Origin: Nostoc sp. MG11
GTDB taxonomy: Bacteria; Cyanobacteriota; Cyanobacteriia; Cyanobacteriales; Nostocaceae
Direction: 5' to 3'
Length of the DNA stretch: 64,000 bases
Assembly: GCF_014904695.1 (NCBI RefSeq)
Contig: NZ_JACXXN010000027.1
Span: forward strand, 1-64,000
Shown: piece by piece, positions 1 to 8,954 of the stretch
Layout of the letters: each line of letters opens with the position of its first letter
Position numbering within the stretch: position 1 is the stretch's first letter
Notes under the pieces: model-generated
Databases searched by the model: none
Seen by the model: the letters and a program-made list of their open reading frames with translations, nothing else
Told to the model about the DNA's origin: nothing
Translations under genes and position numbers: made by a program

Positions 1-403
1 TCCCCCAACCCCTTCTCCCTTGGGGAGAAGGGGAGTTCTTGTTCTTGTTCCCCTCTCCCACGGGGAGAGGGGCTAGGGGTGAGGGAATTCTTCAATTCAC
101 TGCGAACAGCAAGAGGAACTTCCCATTTATCTTGTTTACCCTCTTTACCCTCATCCCCCAACCCCTTCTCCCTTGGGGAGAAGGGGAGTTCTTGTTCTTG
201 TTCCCCTCTCCCACGGGGAGAGGGGCTAGGGGTGAGGGAATTCTTCAATTCACTGCGAACAGCAAGAGGAACTTCCCATTTATCTTGTTTACCCTCTTTA
301 CCCTCATCCCCCAACCCCTTCTCCCTTGGGGAGAAGGGGAGTTCTTGTTCTTGTTCCCCTCTCCCACGGGGAGAGGGGCTAGGGGTGAGGGAATTCTTCA
401 ATT
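1..403. repeat. 153-bp tandem repeat, about 2.6 copies, inside a coding region
   Basis: Copies start at 1, 154 and 307 and look identical; the third breaks off at 403. The period of 153 is 51 codons, so the minus-strand reading frame of the methyltransferase stays open through all copies. Each copy contains two small palindromes of the cyanobacterial CCCCTTCTCCCTTGGGGAG and CCCTCTCCCACGGGGAGAG kind. In the protein each copy reads as a Pro/Arg/Gly/Glu-rich linker containing SPSPRGRGEQEQELPFSP. The array may extend beyond the window start. Confidence 0.95.
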
Positions 404-1874
404 TCTCTTCAATTACAGGTTCTAAAGCTGTTTTTATCAGTTGTCCTACTAGCTGCGGTGGCGTATAGTAAGAGCCAGTAGTTTTTCTCTCACTACCAAA
501 GACTAATTTGAATTCATAATTTTTAGGAGAGATTTCTGGGTGAAAATCAAGCAGACTTTCATATACGCTCCCTAATTCTTCGACATCTAAGGCAGCATAA
601 TTTACCCGTCGTAATTGCCCCTTATCTTGATATAACGATAACTCCCAAATCGCTACTAGCAAGTCATGATTATCAATAGCACAATCATCTAAAGCTGGTA
701 GAGTATACGAACCAAACAAATCGCCATTTAATGGTGATAATCCTAAATATTTTCCCCGCCAATTTTCATCAAACAGCAAGAATGTAACCCGCAAACCCTG
801 CCATAAATCTTGAAAGCCTTCCCGCCGCCAATGGGGACGCTCGGCTAACTCTCGCATTCGCTCAATGCTGTAATATTCTCGGTAGATTCGTGCTTTCTCG
901 ACATCCTCACCAATTAATAAATTGCGCGACTCTGCCACCATCAAAAACAGCAGACGGTAAATCAGCCGCAACAGTTGGCGATAAAATTCCAGTTCGTAGT
1001 TGCGCTTTAGCGCATCCTGATCAAGAGGCGCTGAAGCGCAACTACGAACCCCGAATTTTTGGCGGAGGTGTTCGTTTTGCGGATGTTGGAGAAAACCAGT
1101 GCCTAGCTGTATTAGTGCTTTTTCTACCCCATCTCGGAGTCTGTCGCGTACCCGTCCGCCCTGTTGCAGTGCTTCTTGGTGGTAATATTCCAGCAAGCAC
1201 TTATCGGCATCGTCCATACCTTCAGGCAAGCGGGAACGGTGAAACAACCGATAAAATAGCCCAAACTCGGCAAAGTTCTCACCGTTGAGAATCTGTTCTA
1301 AGTCAAATTCAACGTAGGTAAGACGAGTCATCAAGGAAGAGTCGCGCAGTAACCGCCAGCGAAAACCGTTAGTTGCGATCGCCCACAAATGTTCGGTCTT
1401 GTTAAGATACTCCTGCACCAGTGCGTGTGCTGATAACCTGGGTGTGCCACTGGGAGGACGATGATCTACCTTGATGCGACAACCAATAATGTGGATGGGT
1501 GGCTTGTTTTCGCCTAATTCCGCACGATGAGAAATCGCATAGGTTTGTCCCTCTACGACTTCGGCTTTAGCAGTGTAAACAGGGTTATATCCGAGACTGC
1601 GTAGCAAGGGAACTACCCACAGTTCACGGGTGACGGTGGTAGCGGTATCATCTGCATCTAACCTGTCTAATTGCCGTTGAAATGCAGCCCAATAAGCTTT
1701 AGCATCACCCCATGCGATCGCAATTTCATCTGCTAGTTTGTCGCTTTTACTAAAACCAAAATCCTCTGGTGCTTGCCCTTTCAGATTACCCGCCAACAAT
1801 TCAGCAGTCATATCTGCTGCTAACAAATTACCTTCAATCTGAACGCCTGTTAATGTAATCCCTGCTACACTCAT
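1..1874 (-). CDS. drmMI: Eco57I-type class I SAM-dependent DNA methyltransferase, N-terminal part (window-truncated); probable DISARM drmMI
   Basis: A long minus-strand frame starts with ATG at 1874 (MSVAGITLTG) and is still open at base 1, so at least 624 residues are present without the end. The first ~480 residues are the N-terminal region typical of large adenine methyltransferases with their own recognition domain. Around residues 490-515 lies TGSYYTPPQLVGQLI, the conserved GSYYTP helix that comes just before SAM motif I in Eco57I/PglX-like enzymes. Motif I and the catalytic NPPY motif would lie outside the window. Residues ~276-294 are encoded by a 58-bp palindrome and the last ~134 by a 153-bp tandem repeat, both in frame. 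The SNF2-type helicase lies 52 bp upstream on the same strand. That order (helicase then adenine methyltransferase) matches class 1 DISARM, where drmA, drmB and drmC would follow. The DISARM assignment is inference; the methyltransferase family call is stronger. Confidence 0.72.
   Translation of the reverse strand, partial: MSVAGITLTGVQIEGNLLAADMTAELLAGNLKGQAPEDFGFSKSDKLADEIAIAWGDAKAYWAAFQRQLDRLDADDTATTVTRELWVVPLLRSLGYNPVYTAKAEVVEGQTYAISHRAELGENKPPIHIIGCRIKVDHRPPSGTPRLSAHALVQEYLNKTEHLWAIATNGFRWRLLRDSSLMTRLTYVEFDLEQILNGENFAEFGLFYRLFHRSRLPEGMDDADKCLLEYYHQEALQQGGRVRDRLRDGVEKALIQLGTGFLQHPQNEHLRQKFGVRSCASAPLDQDALKRNYELEFYRQLLRLIYRLLFLMVAESRNLLIGEDVEKARIYREYYSIERMRELAERPHWRREGFQDLWQGLRVTFLLFDENWRGKYLGLSPLNGDLFGSYTLPALDDCAIDNHDLLVAIWELSLYQDKGQLRRVNYAALDVEELGSVYESLLDFHPEISPKNYEFKLVFGSERKTTGSYYTPPQLVGQLIKTALEPVIEEKLKNSLTPSPSPRGRGEQEQELPFSPREKGLGDEGKEGKQDKWEVPLAVRSELKNSLTPSPSPRGRGEQEQELPFSPREKGLGDEGKEGKQDKWEVPLAVRSELKNSLTPSPSPRGRGEQEQELPFSPREKGLG
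992..1049. repeat. 58-bp palindromic element inserted in frame (copy 1)
   Basis: Two 22-bp arms, starting GTTCGTAGTTGCGCTTTAGC, surround a 14-bp loop; one G.T-type mismatch separates the arms. The element is read in the methyltransferase frame as VRSCASAPLDQDALKRNYE. A near-identical copy sits inside the neighbouring helicase gene at 3411-3468. Confidence 0.95.
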
Positions 1875-1926
1875 CTCTCACACCCTTGCAATTAAAAATA
1901 AAAAATACAAATTAAAATCAAGCAGC

Positions 1927-4782
1927 CTAACTCTGCTTTCGTTTCCCTGGCTGGAGAATATAAACGCCTAGAATATCCATCGGTAGCTGGGGTTTAACCT
2001 GAATCTGTCCTTCTTGGGTGATGGCTCTGACTCGCCGATGTGATTGGGAAAGAGAATGCGATCGCTCTCTAGCAAATAGTTCTAAATCAGACTCAACCTC
2101 TGTAATTTTGCGGATAAACTCTTCAATTTCCGCCTGTTTGATGCCTAGAGGCGCATCGCCCACAGGGTTAGCTTGTTCCAGCAAAGATTTTGCATCCTGC
2201 GGTGTTAGCCAGATGGGATTAGATGGAGGACCAGTAAATCCAACTACTGCACACTCCTCCGCCAGCAAACTTTGGTGTTTTGGACTGTTTAACAAATGCC
2301 GTAGCCGCAATAACAGCAAAGTCGTCCGCTTGGTGACAGTATCCGTCGTAGTAAAACCACACCGTGCTGCTATGGGGTCTTGATTATTTGAGAGTGCATC
2401 TTCAATAATGTGACGCGCTAAACCTTCTACCAATGGATGATTCCGTCCTACATATTCCACCCCTTCTGGTGCAGGGGTTGTAAAGGTGAGCAAGCGCGGC
2501 TTATCCCCCAAGGAAGGCTGGAGAAAATTAGGAATTGTGGACAATAGCCAACCCTGTTTTTTCTTACTTAACGAACAAGATAAGCGATTTGCTGCTGACA
2601 ACACGAACCGCTCCACATCCTGTTCATTACCCAGAATTTGGTCTGATTCAATCAATTCTTGCTCTACCTCCACAGGTTTGATTGACCGTTGAGCAAAGCG
2701 AGTACGACTAGTTTTTTCTCGCTCTACAGCTTTGTCCCAATTTTTATGAACTTGCTCAACAGCAGATTCTTGTTCATCTAACAAGTCCAACAGAGACAAT
2801 TGCACCGCATCATTAGCGCGGTCAAATAAAGATTTAAAAACAGCTTCCGACACTGTGGTGCTGTCCATTGGTACGGGAACAGTAATTCCCAATGTCTTGT
2901 GAATCTGTACAGCTTTACGAATTAGCACATCCAAAACTGCACCATCTACCGGATTATCTGAACCGTAAAGTAACAAAGTTTTAACTTGAGTTGCAGTTTG
3001 ACCATAGCGGTCAATACGTCCTTCCCGTTGTTCTAAACGATTGGGATTCCAGGGTAAATCGTAGTGAATCACCGCACTGAAGTGAGATTGCAGATTTACC
3101 CCTTCACTCAAGCAGTCGGTAGCTACCAAAACTCTTTGAGGATATGACTTTAACTCTTGCAAACGAATTTCTCGTTCGTCTTCTGAAAGTTCCCCAGTAA
3201 TGGCAATGACTCGAATTTGACTCCCCTTTTTTTCTAGTTTTTGCTTGAGAGTATCAGCAACATAATTTGCTGTGGCAATATAGCGACACCAGATAATCGG
3301 GTTAAAACCTTCTGAAAGTAGGGTTTGTATAGAAGCGATACATGATTGTAATTTTTGGTCTTTCTCAAAGAGTAACTTTTGGGCTGCTTGCACAAAACCT
3401 TTGAGTTTAGGTTCGTAGTTGCGCTTTAGCGCATCCGAATCAAGAGGCGCTAAAGCGCAACTACGAACAGTCGGAGTTGCATCAACAGCTTGCTCCTGGT
3501 CTGTGGAGTCGTAAACATAAGAACTCATTAAGTCTTCGTCTAAATCAGTAAGTAAACTATCGTCACCGGATTTACTCACCTGACGGTTTAACGTTGCTAC
3601 TGCGGCGGCGGGAGAAGACATCACACAACGAATCAATGCTAATGCTGACCAATAACGTCCCCGACGCTGGGCATAGCTCATGTCTTGCGTTGTAGTTTTT
3701 ACTAGCCCACGAGCAAAGTTGTAGATATCATCAAATAATTGCTTATATTCCTTTGATAACTTATAAGGCTTTTCTTCTGAATCTCTTTCAGGAAAGGGGG
3801 TTTCATTGCCCAACCACTGTTTAACATCTGCCCGCCGACGCTGAATAAAATGACTTGCCAGTTTGTCTCGCTGTTTCTCTGTTAGGCGGTCTAGGGTTAA
3901 TTGCTCAAACTCCGGCTGGAGCAATCCTAGTAGTGATAAAAAAGACTCTTCAATGCCACTGTGAGGAGTAGCGGAAAGTAATAATAAATGGCGATTATTT
4001 TTCTCGGCAATCTGCTGAATTAATTGGTGACGTTGCTGCCCAAATGTACTCTTGTTGCTGGGACGGGTACAAGTATGCGCCTCATCCACAATTACAAAAT
4101 CAGGACAATGTGTAATAAAACTTGCACGACGGCGTTCAGCCTTAGCATAGTCTAGGCTAACAATCAGGTGTCGATAGTAACTAAATATATGAGAACCATT
4201 CGGGATCGCTCTCTCCAATTTAGAAGCTGTTCCAGAACGCACTACCACAGCATCAATATGAAACTTTTCGCGTAATTCCTGCTGCCACTGGTCGCATAAA
4301 TGAGGAGGGCAAAGGACAGCTATCCGCTTTACTTCACCTCTATCTAAGAGTTCACGAGCAATTAATCCACCTTCAATGGTTTTCCCAATTCCCACGTCGT
4401 CTGCAATGAGTAGACGCACCGTTTCTAATCGTAACGCCATCAATAAAGGCACTAACTGATAAGGACGAGGACGCAAAGATAAACGTCCCAAACACCGAAA
4501 TGGCCCTGCTCCACTTCGCAACAAGTGACGTGCTGCATCCATCAGTAAAACTGCTGCTGTATGGTCTTTGATACTGATAGCGTTTGGGAAAGGAAAGGTT
4601 GCTGGTTGCAGAGTTTCTATCCCTAACTCTTGAAGCTTCTGATAAATTCCCGCAATTTCCTCTTCGTTCCCTGAGAGAGGACGCAAGCGAATAACATCTT
4701 CATTTTCAGCAGGTAATACAACCCACTGCCGATTGCGACAACTGACTATAGAGCCTGGTGTGGGATTTAACGTTTCCGTCAT
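1927..4782 (-). CDS. drmD: SNF2/SF2-family helicase, probable DISARM DrmD
   Basis: The 951-residue protein has a full SF2 helicase core: Walker A GIGKT at residues 131-135, DEAH box at 233-236, motif III SATPHSG from 270, and a C-terminal helicase domain with ATDCLSEGVNLQ followed by the arginine-finger motif EGRIDRYGQ. Family knowledge: such proteins translocate on DNA using ATP; in DISARM the SNF2-type DrmD defines class 1 systems next to the adenine methyltransferase DrmMI. Here the methyltransferase begins 52 bp downstream on the same strand, so co-transcription is likely. Residues ~439-457 (VRSCALAPLDSDALKRNYE) come from an in-frame palindrome between the two helicase lobes, in a region likely to be a surface linker. 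The start at 4782 is the first ATG after a stop-rich leader. The helicase assignment is firm; DISARM membership depends on drmA/B/C being present outside the window. Confidence 0.8.
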   Translation of the reverse strand: MTETLNPTPGSIVSCRNRQWVVLPAENEDVIRLRPLSGNEEEIAGIYQKLQELGIETLQPATFPFPNAISIKDHTAAVLLMDAARHLLRSGAGPFRCLGRLSLRPRPYQLVPLLMALRLETVRLLIADDVGIGKTIEGGLIARELLDRGEVKRIAVLCPPHLCDQWQQELREKFHIDAVVVRSGTASKLERAIPNGSHIFSYYRHLIVSLDYAKAERRRASFITHCPDFVIVDEAHTCTRPSNKSTFGQQRHQLIQQIAEKNNRHLLLLSATPHSGIEESFLSLLGLLQPEFEQLTLDRLTEKQRDKLASHFIQRRRADVKQWLGNETPFPERDSEEKPYKLSKEYKQLFDDIYNFARGLVKTTTQDMSYAQRRGRYWSALALIRCVMSSPAAAVATLNRQVSKSGDDSLLTDLDEDLMSSYVYDSTDQEQAVDATPTVRSCALAPLDSDALKRNYEPKLKGFVQAAQKLLFEKDQKLQSCIASIQTLLSEGFNPIIWCRYIATANYVADTLKQKLEKKGSQIRVIAITGELSEDEREIRLQELKSYPQRVLVATDCLSEGVNLQSHFSAVIHYDLPWNPNRLEQREGRIDRYGQTATQVKTLLLYGSDNPVDGAVLDVLIRKAVQIHKTLGITVPVPMDSTTVSEAVFKSLFDRANDAVQLSLLDLLDEQESAVEQVHKNWDKAVEREKTSRTRFAQRSIKPVEVEQELIESDQILGNEQDVERFVLSAANRLSCSLSKKKQGWLLSTIPNFLQPSLGDKPRLLTFTTPAPEGVEYVGRNHPLVEGLARHIIEDALSNNQDPIAARCGFTTTDTVTKRTTLLLLRLRHLLNSPKHQSLLAEECAVVGFTGPPSNPIWLTPQDAKSLLEQANPVGDAPLGIKQAEIEEFIRKITEVESDLELFARERSHSLSQSHRRVRAITQEGQIQVKPQLPMDILGVYILQPGKRKQS
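3411..3468. repeat. 58-bp palindromic element inserted in frame (copy 2)
   Basis: A perfect 22-bp inverted repeat (arms begin GTTCGTAGTTGCGCTTTAGC) with a 14-bp loop lies inside the helicase coding sequence. It differs from the copy at 992-1049 by only a few bases in the loop and one in an arm, and is read in the same frame, giving almost the same peptide. Confidence 0.95.
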
Positions 4783-5305
4783 CGTTTCTCTGTATTTAAG
4801 AGTAGGCAGCAGAGGATAGGCAGTAAGGATTGATTTCTTACTACCTGCGCTCTCTAAAGTGCCAATAGATATTATTTGTAATGTTTAATCGGTAACTAAC
4901 TTACCTCGTAAAATTACGATTAATATATAAAGTTCAGGCATATCTTTAATAATATAATTTCAGACAATCTACCTCAGCGATATTACGTAAAAGCAAGGTG
5001 TTTGCATTCAAGTAGTTTTCCAAAATCCAAAAACTAAATTTTAATTGCTAGGTTTCTTCAGAGCAAATTCAATTTACGGTTGTGATAGCACAACACATCG
5101 TATTCTAAAAAGCGATCGCTCTAAGAAAAAAGAATGCGTAGGCGTAGTTAGTCGTAGACATCGCCTCCGCTGTTCAACAATTACCGACATTAATTTGCTA
5201 ATGGAAATAAAAATAGACAAACGATATTATCTAGTTAATAAGACATCAATTTACGAATTGCGACATTTAATTAGCTAATGTACGAGTCTATAAGGTGAAG
5301 CATTA
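4783..5305. other. Intergenic region upstream of the helicase
   Basis: AT-rich, 523 bp, between tRNA-Ala and the defence genes. It must hold the promoter of the helicase-methyltransferase operon, but no clear -10/-35 pair or regulator site stands out. A palindrome-like stretch with GCGATCGC lies near 5110-5170. No convincing gene is seen. Confidence 0.5.
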
Positions 5306-5378
5306 TGGAGAATAACGGATTTGAACCGATGACCTCTGCGGTGCGATCGCAGCGCTCTACCAACTGAGCTAATTCCCC
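5306..5378 (-). tRNA. tRNA-Ala (anticodon CGC)
   Basis: The reverse complement folds as a standard cloverleaf of 73 nt: acceptor GGGGAAT/ATTCTCC, D arm GCTC..GAGC, anticodon stem CTGCG/CGCAG with loop ATCGCAC (anticodon CGC, reading GCG), variable AGGTC and T loop GGTTCAAATCC. The 3' CCA is not encoded. The anticodon arm contains a full HIP1 octamer GCGATCGC spanning the 5' stem strand and the loop. The gene borders the putative defence operon; tRNA genes are common integration sites, but no att duplication is seen here. Confidence 0.93.
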
Positions 5379-5732
5379 TTTTGAACAAATTAAACAAGGT
5401 ACTCTTTAACCTGTGTTAACTGTCCTCAAGCTGTCTTAATGATAACCTAATCTAGCTATATATGACTACTTGGATCGTGGAGTTAGCAGAATGAAATCGC
5501 TATCATTTCTAACCGTCAGGCTGTAACACAGGTGCTTGATGAACCAGGAAGTATCAAAGGTGGGCGATCGCGTCATCATGCCCTCGACTAATGCTTCTGT
5601 TATCGGGCTATTAAACGCCGATTCTTGAACCACTAGAAAAACAACTTCCTATGTGAATTTTAAAGTCACATTACTTGACTTTTTGCTTAAACAAAAAATA
5701 GGAATATTTACTCTGTAAACAACAACCATTGT
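5379..5732. other. Intergenic region between tRNA-Ala and ubiA
   Basis: 354 bp. A 29-codon frame at 5539-5628 on the plus strand (MNQEVSKVGDRVIMPST...) looks like the remnant start of a longer protein, but it is too short to assign. No terminator or other RNA gene is evident. Confidence 0.4.
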
Positions 5733-6614
5733 TTAAAAAGATCCGGCAATCATCCCAGCAAGTAAAGTAAAACCAATCCAGACATTTTGGCGGAACATTT
5801 GACCGTACACAGGGTTAGGTAGGTCTTGCTGCCTTAATCGTAGAGACTGCCAAACCCAGCCAGTAGTAGCCAGCACTAGACTAATCCAAAAAGGCAAGTG
5901 AAGGTTGATTACTACACCCAACCAAGCTAATAACAAGATTGTGCCTGCAAAGAAAATTCCAATAGCTACAGGAGCGTAATTACCAAAAAATAGGGCGCTA
6001 GAATTAATACCAATGCGCCGATCATCTTCGCGATCGCTCATCGCATAAAGCGTATCAAATCCCAATGTCCACAATACAGTCGCGCCCCAAAGTAGCCAAG
6101 TCGGTGAAGATAGGTTTTGCGTCACCGCACTCCAGCTGATCAATACGCCAAAACCCCAAGCAATCGAAAGCACTAATTGCGGTACTGGAAATACCCGCTT
6201 TGCCCCTGGATAAAGCAGAATTACGGGTACTGCTGCTACAGATAACCAGAAACTCAGGGGGTTAAGATAAAATGCCAGAACTGCTGCACATGCCATCGCT
6301 ACTATAGCGACGACAATCCCAACTTTCACAGACAAGGCGCGGGAAGCCAAGGGGCGATCGCGTGTTCTCTCCACTTCTGGATCAATATCTCGATCCCACA
6401 AATCATTGACAACACAACCTGCTGCACTTGTGGCCAGAGTACCCAAAATAATCACACCAACTAGAGGTAAAGGCGGTTTCCCGGAAGCTGCCAAAAATAC
6501 AGCCCAGAGGGCAGGAATCATCAAAATTAACCGCCCTTCTGGTTTATGCCACCGCAAAAGCCGAATAATCACGAGCCATACAGGTTCCTGGTTGCGTTCT
6601 GGCGTCCTTAACAT
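5733..6614 (-). CDS. ubiA: 4-hydroxybenzoate polyprenyltransferase (UbiA family)
   Basis: A 293-residue integral membrane prenyltransferase. In cyanobacteria the orthologue attaches a long prenyl chain (solanesyl type) to 4-hydroxybenzoate in plastoquinone biosynthesis. Both aspartate-rich Mg-diphosphate motifs are present: NDLWDRDID at residues 70-78 and DREDD at 194-198. Several hydrophobic helices follow in the expected pattern (about eight to nine). The length matches the family. It is transcribed away from ppx, so the 285-bp gap to 6900 must contain two divergent promoters. Confidence 0.93.
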   Translation of the reverse strand: MLRTPERNQEPVWLVIIRLLRWHKPEGRLILMIPALWAVFLAASGKPPLPLVGVIILGTLATSAAGCVVNDLWDRDIDPEVERTRDRPLASRALSVKVGIVVAIVAMACAAVLAFYLNPLSFWLSVAAVPVILLYPGAKRVFPVPQLVLSIAWGFGVLISWSAVTQNLSSPTWLLWGATVLWTLGFDTLYAMSDREDDRRIGINSSALFFGNYAPVAIGIFFAGTILLLAWLGVVINLHLPFWISLVLATTGWVWQSLRLRQQDLPNPVYGQMFRQNVWIGFTLLAGMIAGSF

Positions 6615-6899
6615 AAAAATTACTAAAAAATTAAGAACTTCACTTTAGCTAGATGAATTAATGCATCTTTACATCTATAGAATATCGTTATTTGCTATTT
6701 GTAAAAGCATAACTACAAGTGACAACTTTAAATTCGTTTAAATAGTCACTAAAGTTATAAACAGCAGGGTGAATATACTTAGCTCAGTTAGCCTCAACCT
6801 CTGGTCAACTTCAGAGCAAGTGTGTTGCAACAAATACCAGTGCCAACTACCCCGACACACCACGTCTTACCATTATTTTTGATAAAGAGAGAAAACTAG

Positions 6900-8552
6900 A
6901 TGCTAAATTTAGTTTCGGCTAGCTGGGAAAGTATTCCAACTCAACCAGTTGAGCGACATCGGATTATTGCTGCCATTGACCTGGGAACAAATTCACTGCA
7001 CATGGTAATTGTCAAGATAGACCCGACATTACCAGCTTTTAGCATTATTGCCAGAGAAAAAGATACTGTGAGATTGGGCGATCGCGATCTGTCTACAGGA
7101 AACCTGAAACCAGAGATCATTAAAAAAGCGATCGCCGCTCTAGGACGCTTCCAAAAAATTGCCAAAACTTTAAACGTTGAAACAATTATTGCAGTAGCAA
7201 CTAGTGCTGTGCGAGAAGCTCCCAACGGTAAAGATTTTTTACACCAGGTAGAAACGGAGTTGGGTTTAAGCGTTGACTTGATTTCTGGTCAAGAAGAAGC
7301 GCGACGCATCTACCTAGGGGTGCTGTCGGGGATGGAATTTAATAACCAGCCCCACACCATTATTGATATTGGTGGTGGTTCCACAGAATTAATTTTGGGC
7401 GATAGTCATGAACCGCGTACTCTCACCAGTACTAAAGTCGGTGCGGTCAGGCTAACTGGCGAGCTAATCACCACTGACCCCATCAGCAACACTGAGTTTC
7501 AGTATCTACAAGCCTATGCCCGTGGGATGTTTGAACGTGCTGTAGATGAGGTGTTAGCAAACTTACAATTTGGGGAATCTCCCCGTTTGATTGGAACGGC
7601 TGGCACGATTGAAACCCTGGCGATGATTCATGCACGAGAAAAGCTAGGTGTTGTCCCCTCCACTCTCAACGGCTACCAGTTCCATCTCAAAGACTTGCGG
7701 GAGTTGGTAAATCGCTTGCGGAAACTGAGTAACTCAGAAAGGGGTGCAATACCTGGTATGCCAGACAAGCGGTCGGAAGTGATACTTGCTGGTGCAGTAA
7801 TATTGCAGGAAGCAATGACCCTTTTGGGTGCTGAGTCGGTAACAGTATGTGAGCGTTCTCTCAGGGAAGGTGTGGTTGTAGACTGGATGCTCTCCCACGG
7901 TTTAATTGAAGATCGACTGCGCTACCAAAGTTCGGTTCGTGAGCGAAATGTTCTAAAACTTGCTAGTAAGTATCATATCAACTTAGAACACAGCGATCGC
8001 GTGGCAGCATTTGCCCACAGTTTATTTGACCAAACTCAAGGTACACTACACAACTGGGGGCAAGACGAACGCCAACTGCTTTGGGCGGCTGCAATATTAC
8101 ACAATTGCGGTCATTATATCAGCCATTCGTCTCACCACAAGCATTCTTACTATCTAATTCGCAATGGTGAATTACTCGGTTATACAGAAACAGAAATTGA
8201 AATTATTGCCAATTTAGCGCGTTATCATCGCAAATCGCCGCCTAAGAAAAAACATGAAAATTATCAGAATTTGCTGACTAAACAGCATCGTCAAATGATC
8301 AGCCAATTGAGTGCCATTTTAAGATTAGCAGTTGCCTTGGATAGGCGACAAATTGGAGCGATCGCCCAAGTGCAATGTGAATATTATCCACAACTCCGGC
8401 ACGTCAACTTGTTAATTTTTCCATCTCAAACTGCTGATGACTGTGCTTTAGAACTCTGGAGCTTAGATTATAAAAAAGGAGTATTTGAGGAAGAATTTGG
8501 AGTGAAATTAATTGCAACTCTAGAAGATTCTGCTGTTGCAACTATCTCCTAG
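6900..8552 (+). CDS. ppx: Exopolyphosphatase / guanosine pentaphosphatase (Ppx/GppA)
   Basis: The 550-residue protein hydrolyses terminal phosphates of polyphosphate or pppGpp. The actin-like ATPase fold is marked by AAIDLGTNSLHM near residues 24-35 and the second phosphate-binding loop IDIGGGSTE near 155. The C-terminal half (about 340-540) resembles the HD-like helical domain of long Ppx proteins, including HNCGHYISHSSHH. Length and domain order match cyanobacterial Ppx. The short N-terminal extension before residue 20 makes the start slightly uncertain. It is divergent from ubiA and lacks obvious operon partners; the next downstream gene is a pseudogene. Confidence 0.92.
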   Translation: MLNLVSASWESIPTQPVERHRIIAAIDLGTNSLHMVIVKIDPTLPAFSIIAREKDTVRLGDRDLSTGNLKPEIIKKAIAALGRFQKIAKTLNVETIIAVATSAVREAPNGKDFLHQVETELGLSVDLISGQEEARRIYLGVLSGMEFNNQPHTIIDIGGGSTELILGDSHEPRTLTSTKVGAVRLTGELITTDPISNTEFQYLQAYARGMFERAVDEVLANLQFGESPRLIGTAGTIETLAMIHAREKLGVVPSTLNGYQFHLKDLRELVNRLRKLSNSERGAIPGMPDKRSEVILAGAVILQEAMTLLGAESVTVCERSLREGVVVDWMLSHGLIEDRLRYQSSVRERNVLKLASKYHINLEHSDRVAAFAHSLFDQTQGTLHNWGQDERQLLWAAAILHNCGHYISHSSHHKHSYYLIRNGELLGYTETEIEIIANLARYHRKSPPKKKHENYQNLLTKQHRQMISQLSAILRLAVALDRRQIGAIAQVQCEYYPQLRHVNLLIFPSQTADDCALELWSLDYKKGVFEEEFGVKLIATLEDSAVATIS

Positions 8553-8576
8553 TTCACGATGTCATTACCCACATTT

Positions 8577-8610
8577 TCTCTACGAGAAGCCATGCCATCT
8601 CTCGTAGAGA
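8577..8610. repeat. Small inverted repeat, 11-bp arms
   Basis: TCTCTACGAGA is separated by 12 bp from TCTCGTAGAGA, just after the ppx stop codon. It belongs to the dispersed TCTCTACGAGA palindromes seen elsewhere in the window (31622, 55027, 62263, 62390). It may act as a transcript-end hairpin, but no T run follows. Confidence 0.7.
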
Positions 8611-8659
8611 AGACCGGAGTGCCTAAAATTTCGTCATCTACCAAAAGTAAGAGATTTTG

Positions 8660-8793
8660 CAATACGGTTCGGATAAGATCCCCCCGCCTGCGGCGACCCC
8701 CTTTTTAAGGGGGTAAAGATCAGAAAAAGCCCCCCTTTTTAAGGGGGGTTGGGGGGATCTTCGAGAGACAAACATGTTAACCGAACTGTATTG
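8660..8793. repeat. MITE-like element with a GATCCCCC core
   Basis: Imperfect 17-bp terminal inverted repeats (CAATACGGTTCGGATAA and the inverse of CAATACAGTTCGGTTAA) enclose a core running from AGATCCCCCC to GGGGGGATCT, with two CCCCTTTTTAAGGGG palindromes. The same core type occurs in two other elements of this window (54711-54869 and 55951-56189) with different outer ends. No target duplication was found for this copy. Confidence 0.75.
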
Positions 8794-8954
8794 AGAGACT
8801 TTGTTGAATTTGCCTGACTGCATTGCACTCACTTTTGAATTACATTTGTTTCCAATACTGGATGTACAGGTTAACTTTAGTAATTAGCTAGAACTAGAAC
8901 AACAGCTAATAGTCTTAATTTACCCTGTCAGTGTTAAATATAGGGGCGAATAAG

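Noticed and set aside
1-403. CRISPR array
   Set aside because: Copies are directly adjacent with no unique spacers and a 153-bp period.
39-468. Plus-strand frames through the 153-bp repeats
   Set aside because: They exist because the repeat length is a multiple of three; the minus-strand methyltransferase is the real gene, supported by family motifs on its upstream side.
890-1288. Plus-strand frame of 132 codons
   Set aside because: Antisense of the methyltransferase, with a palindrome translated on the opposite strand.
1927-4782. BREX or Druantia helicase
   Set aside because: Only the order helicase then adenine methyltransferase can be judged; it fits class 1 DISARM better, and no PglZ-like or BrxC-like gene is seen. 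Left as inference.
5045-5278. Plus-strand frame of 77 codons
   Set aside because: Runs through a repeat and shows no recognisable domain; treated as intergenic.
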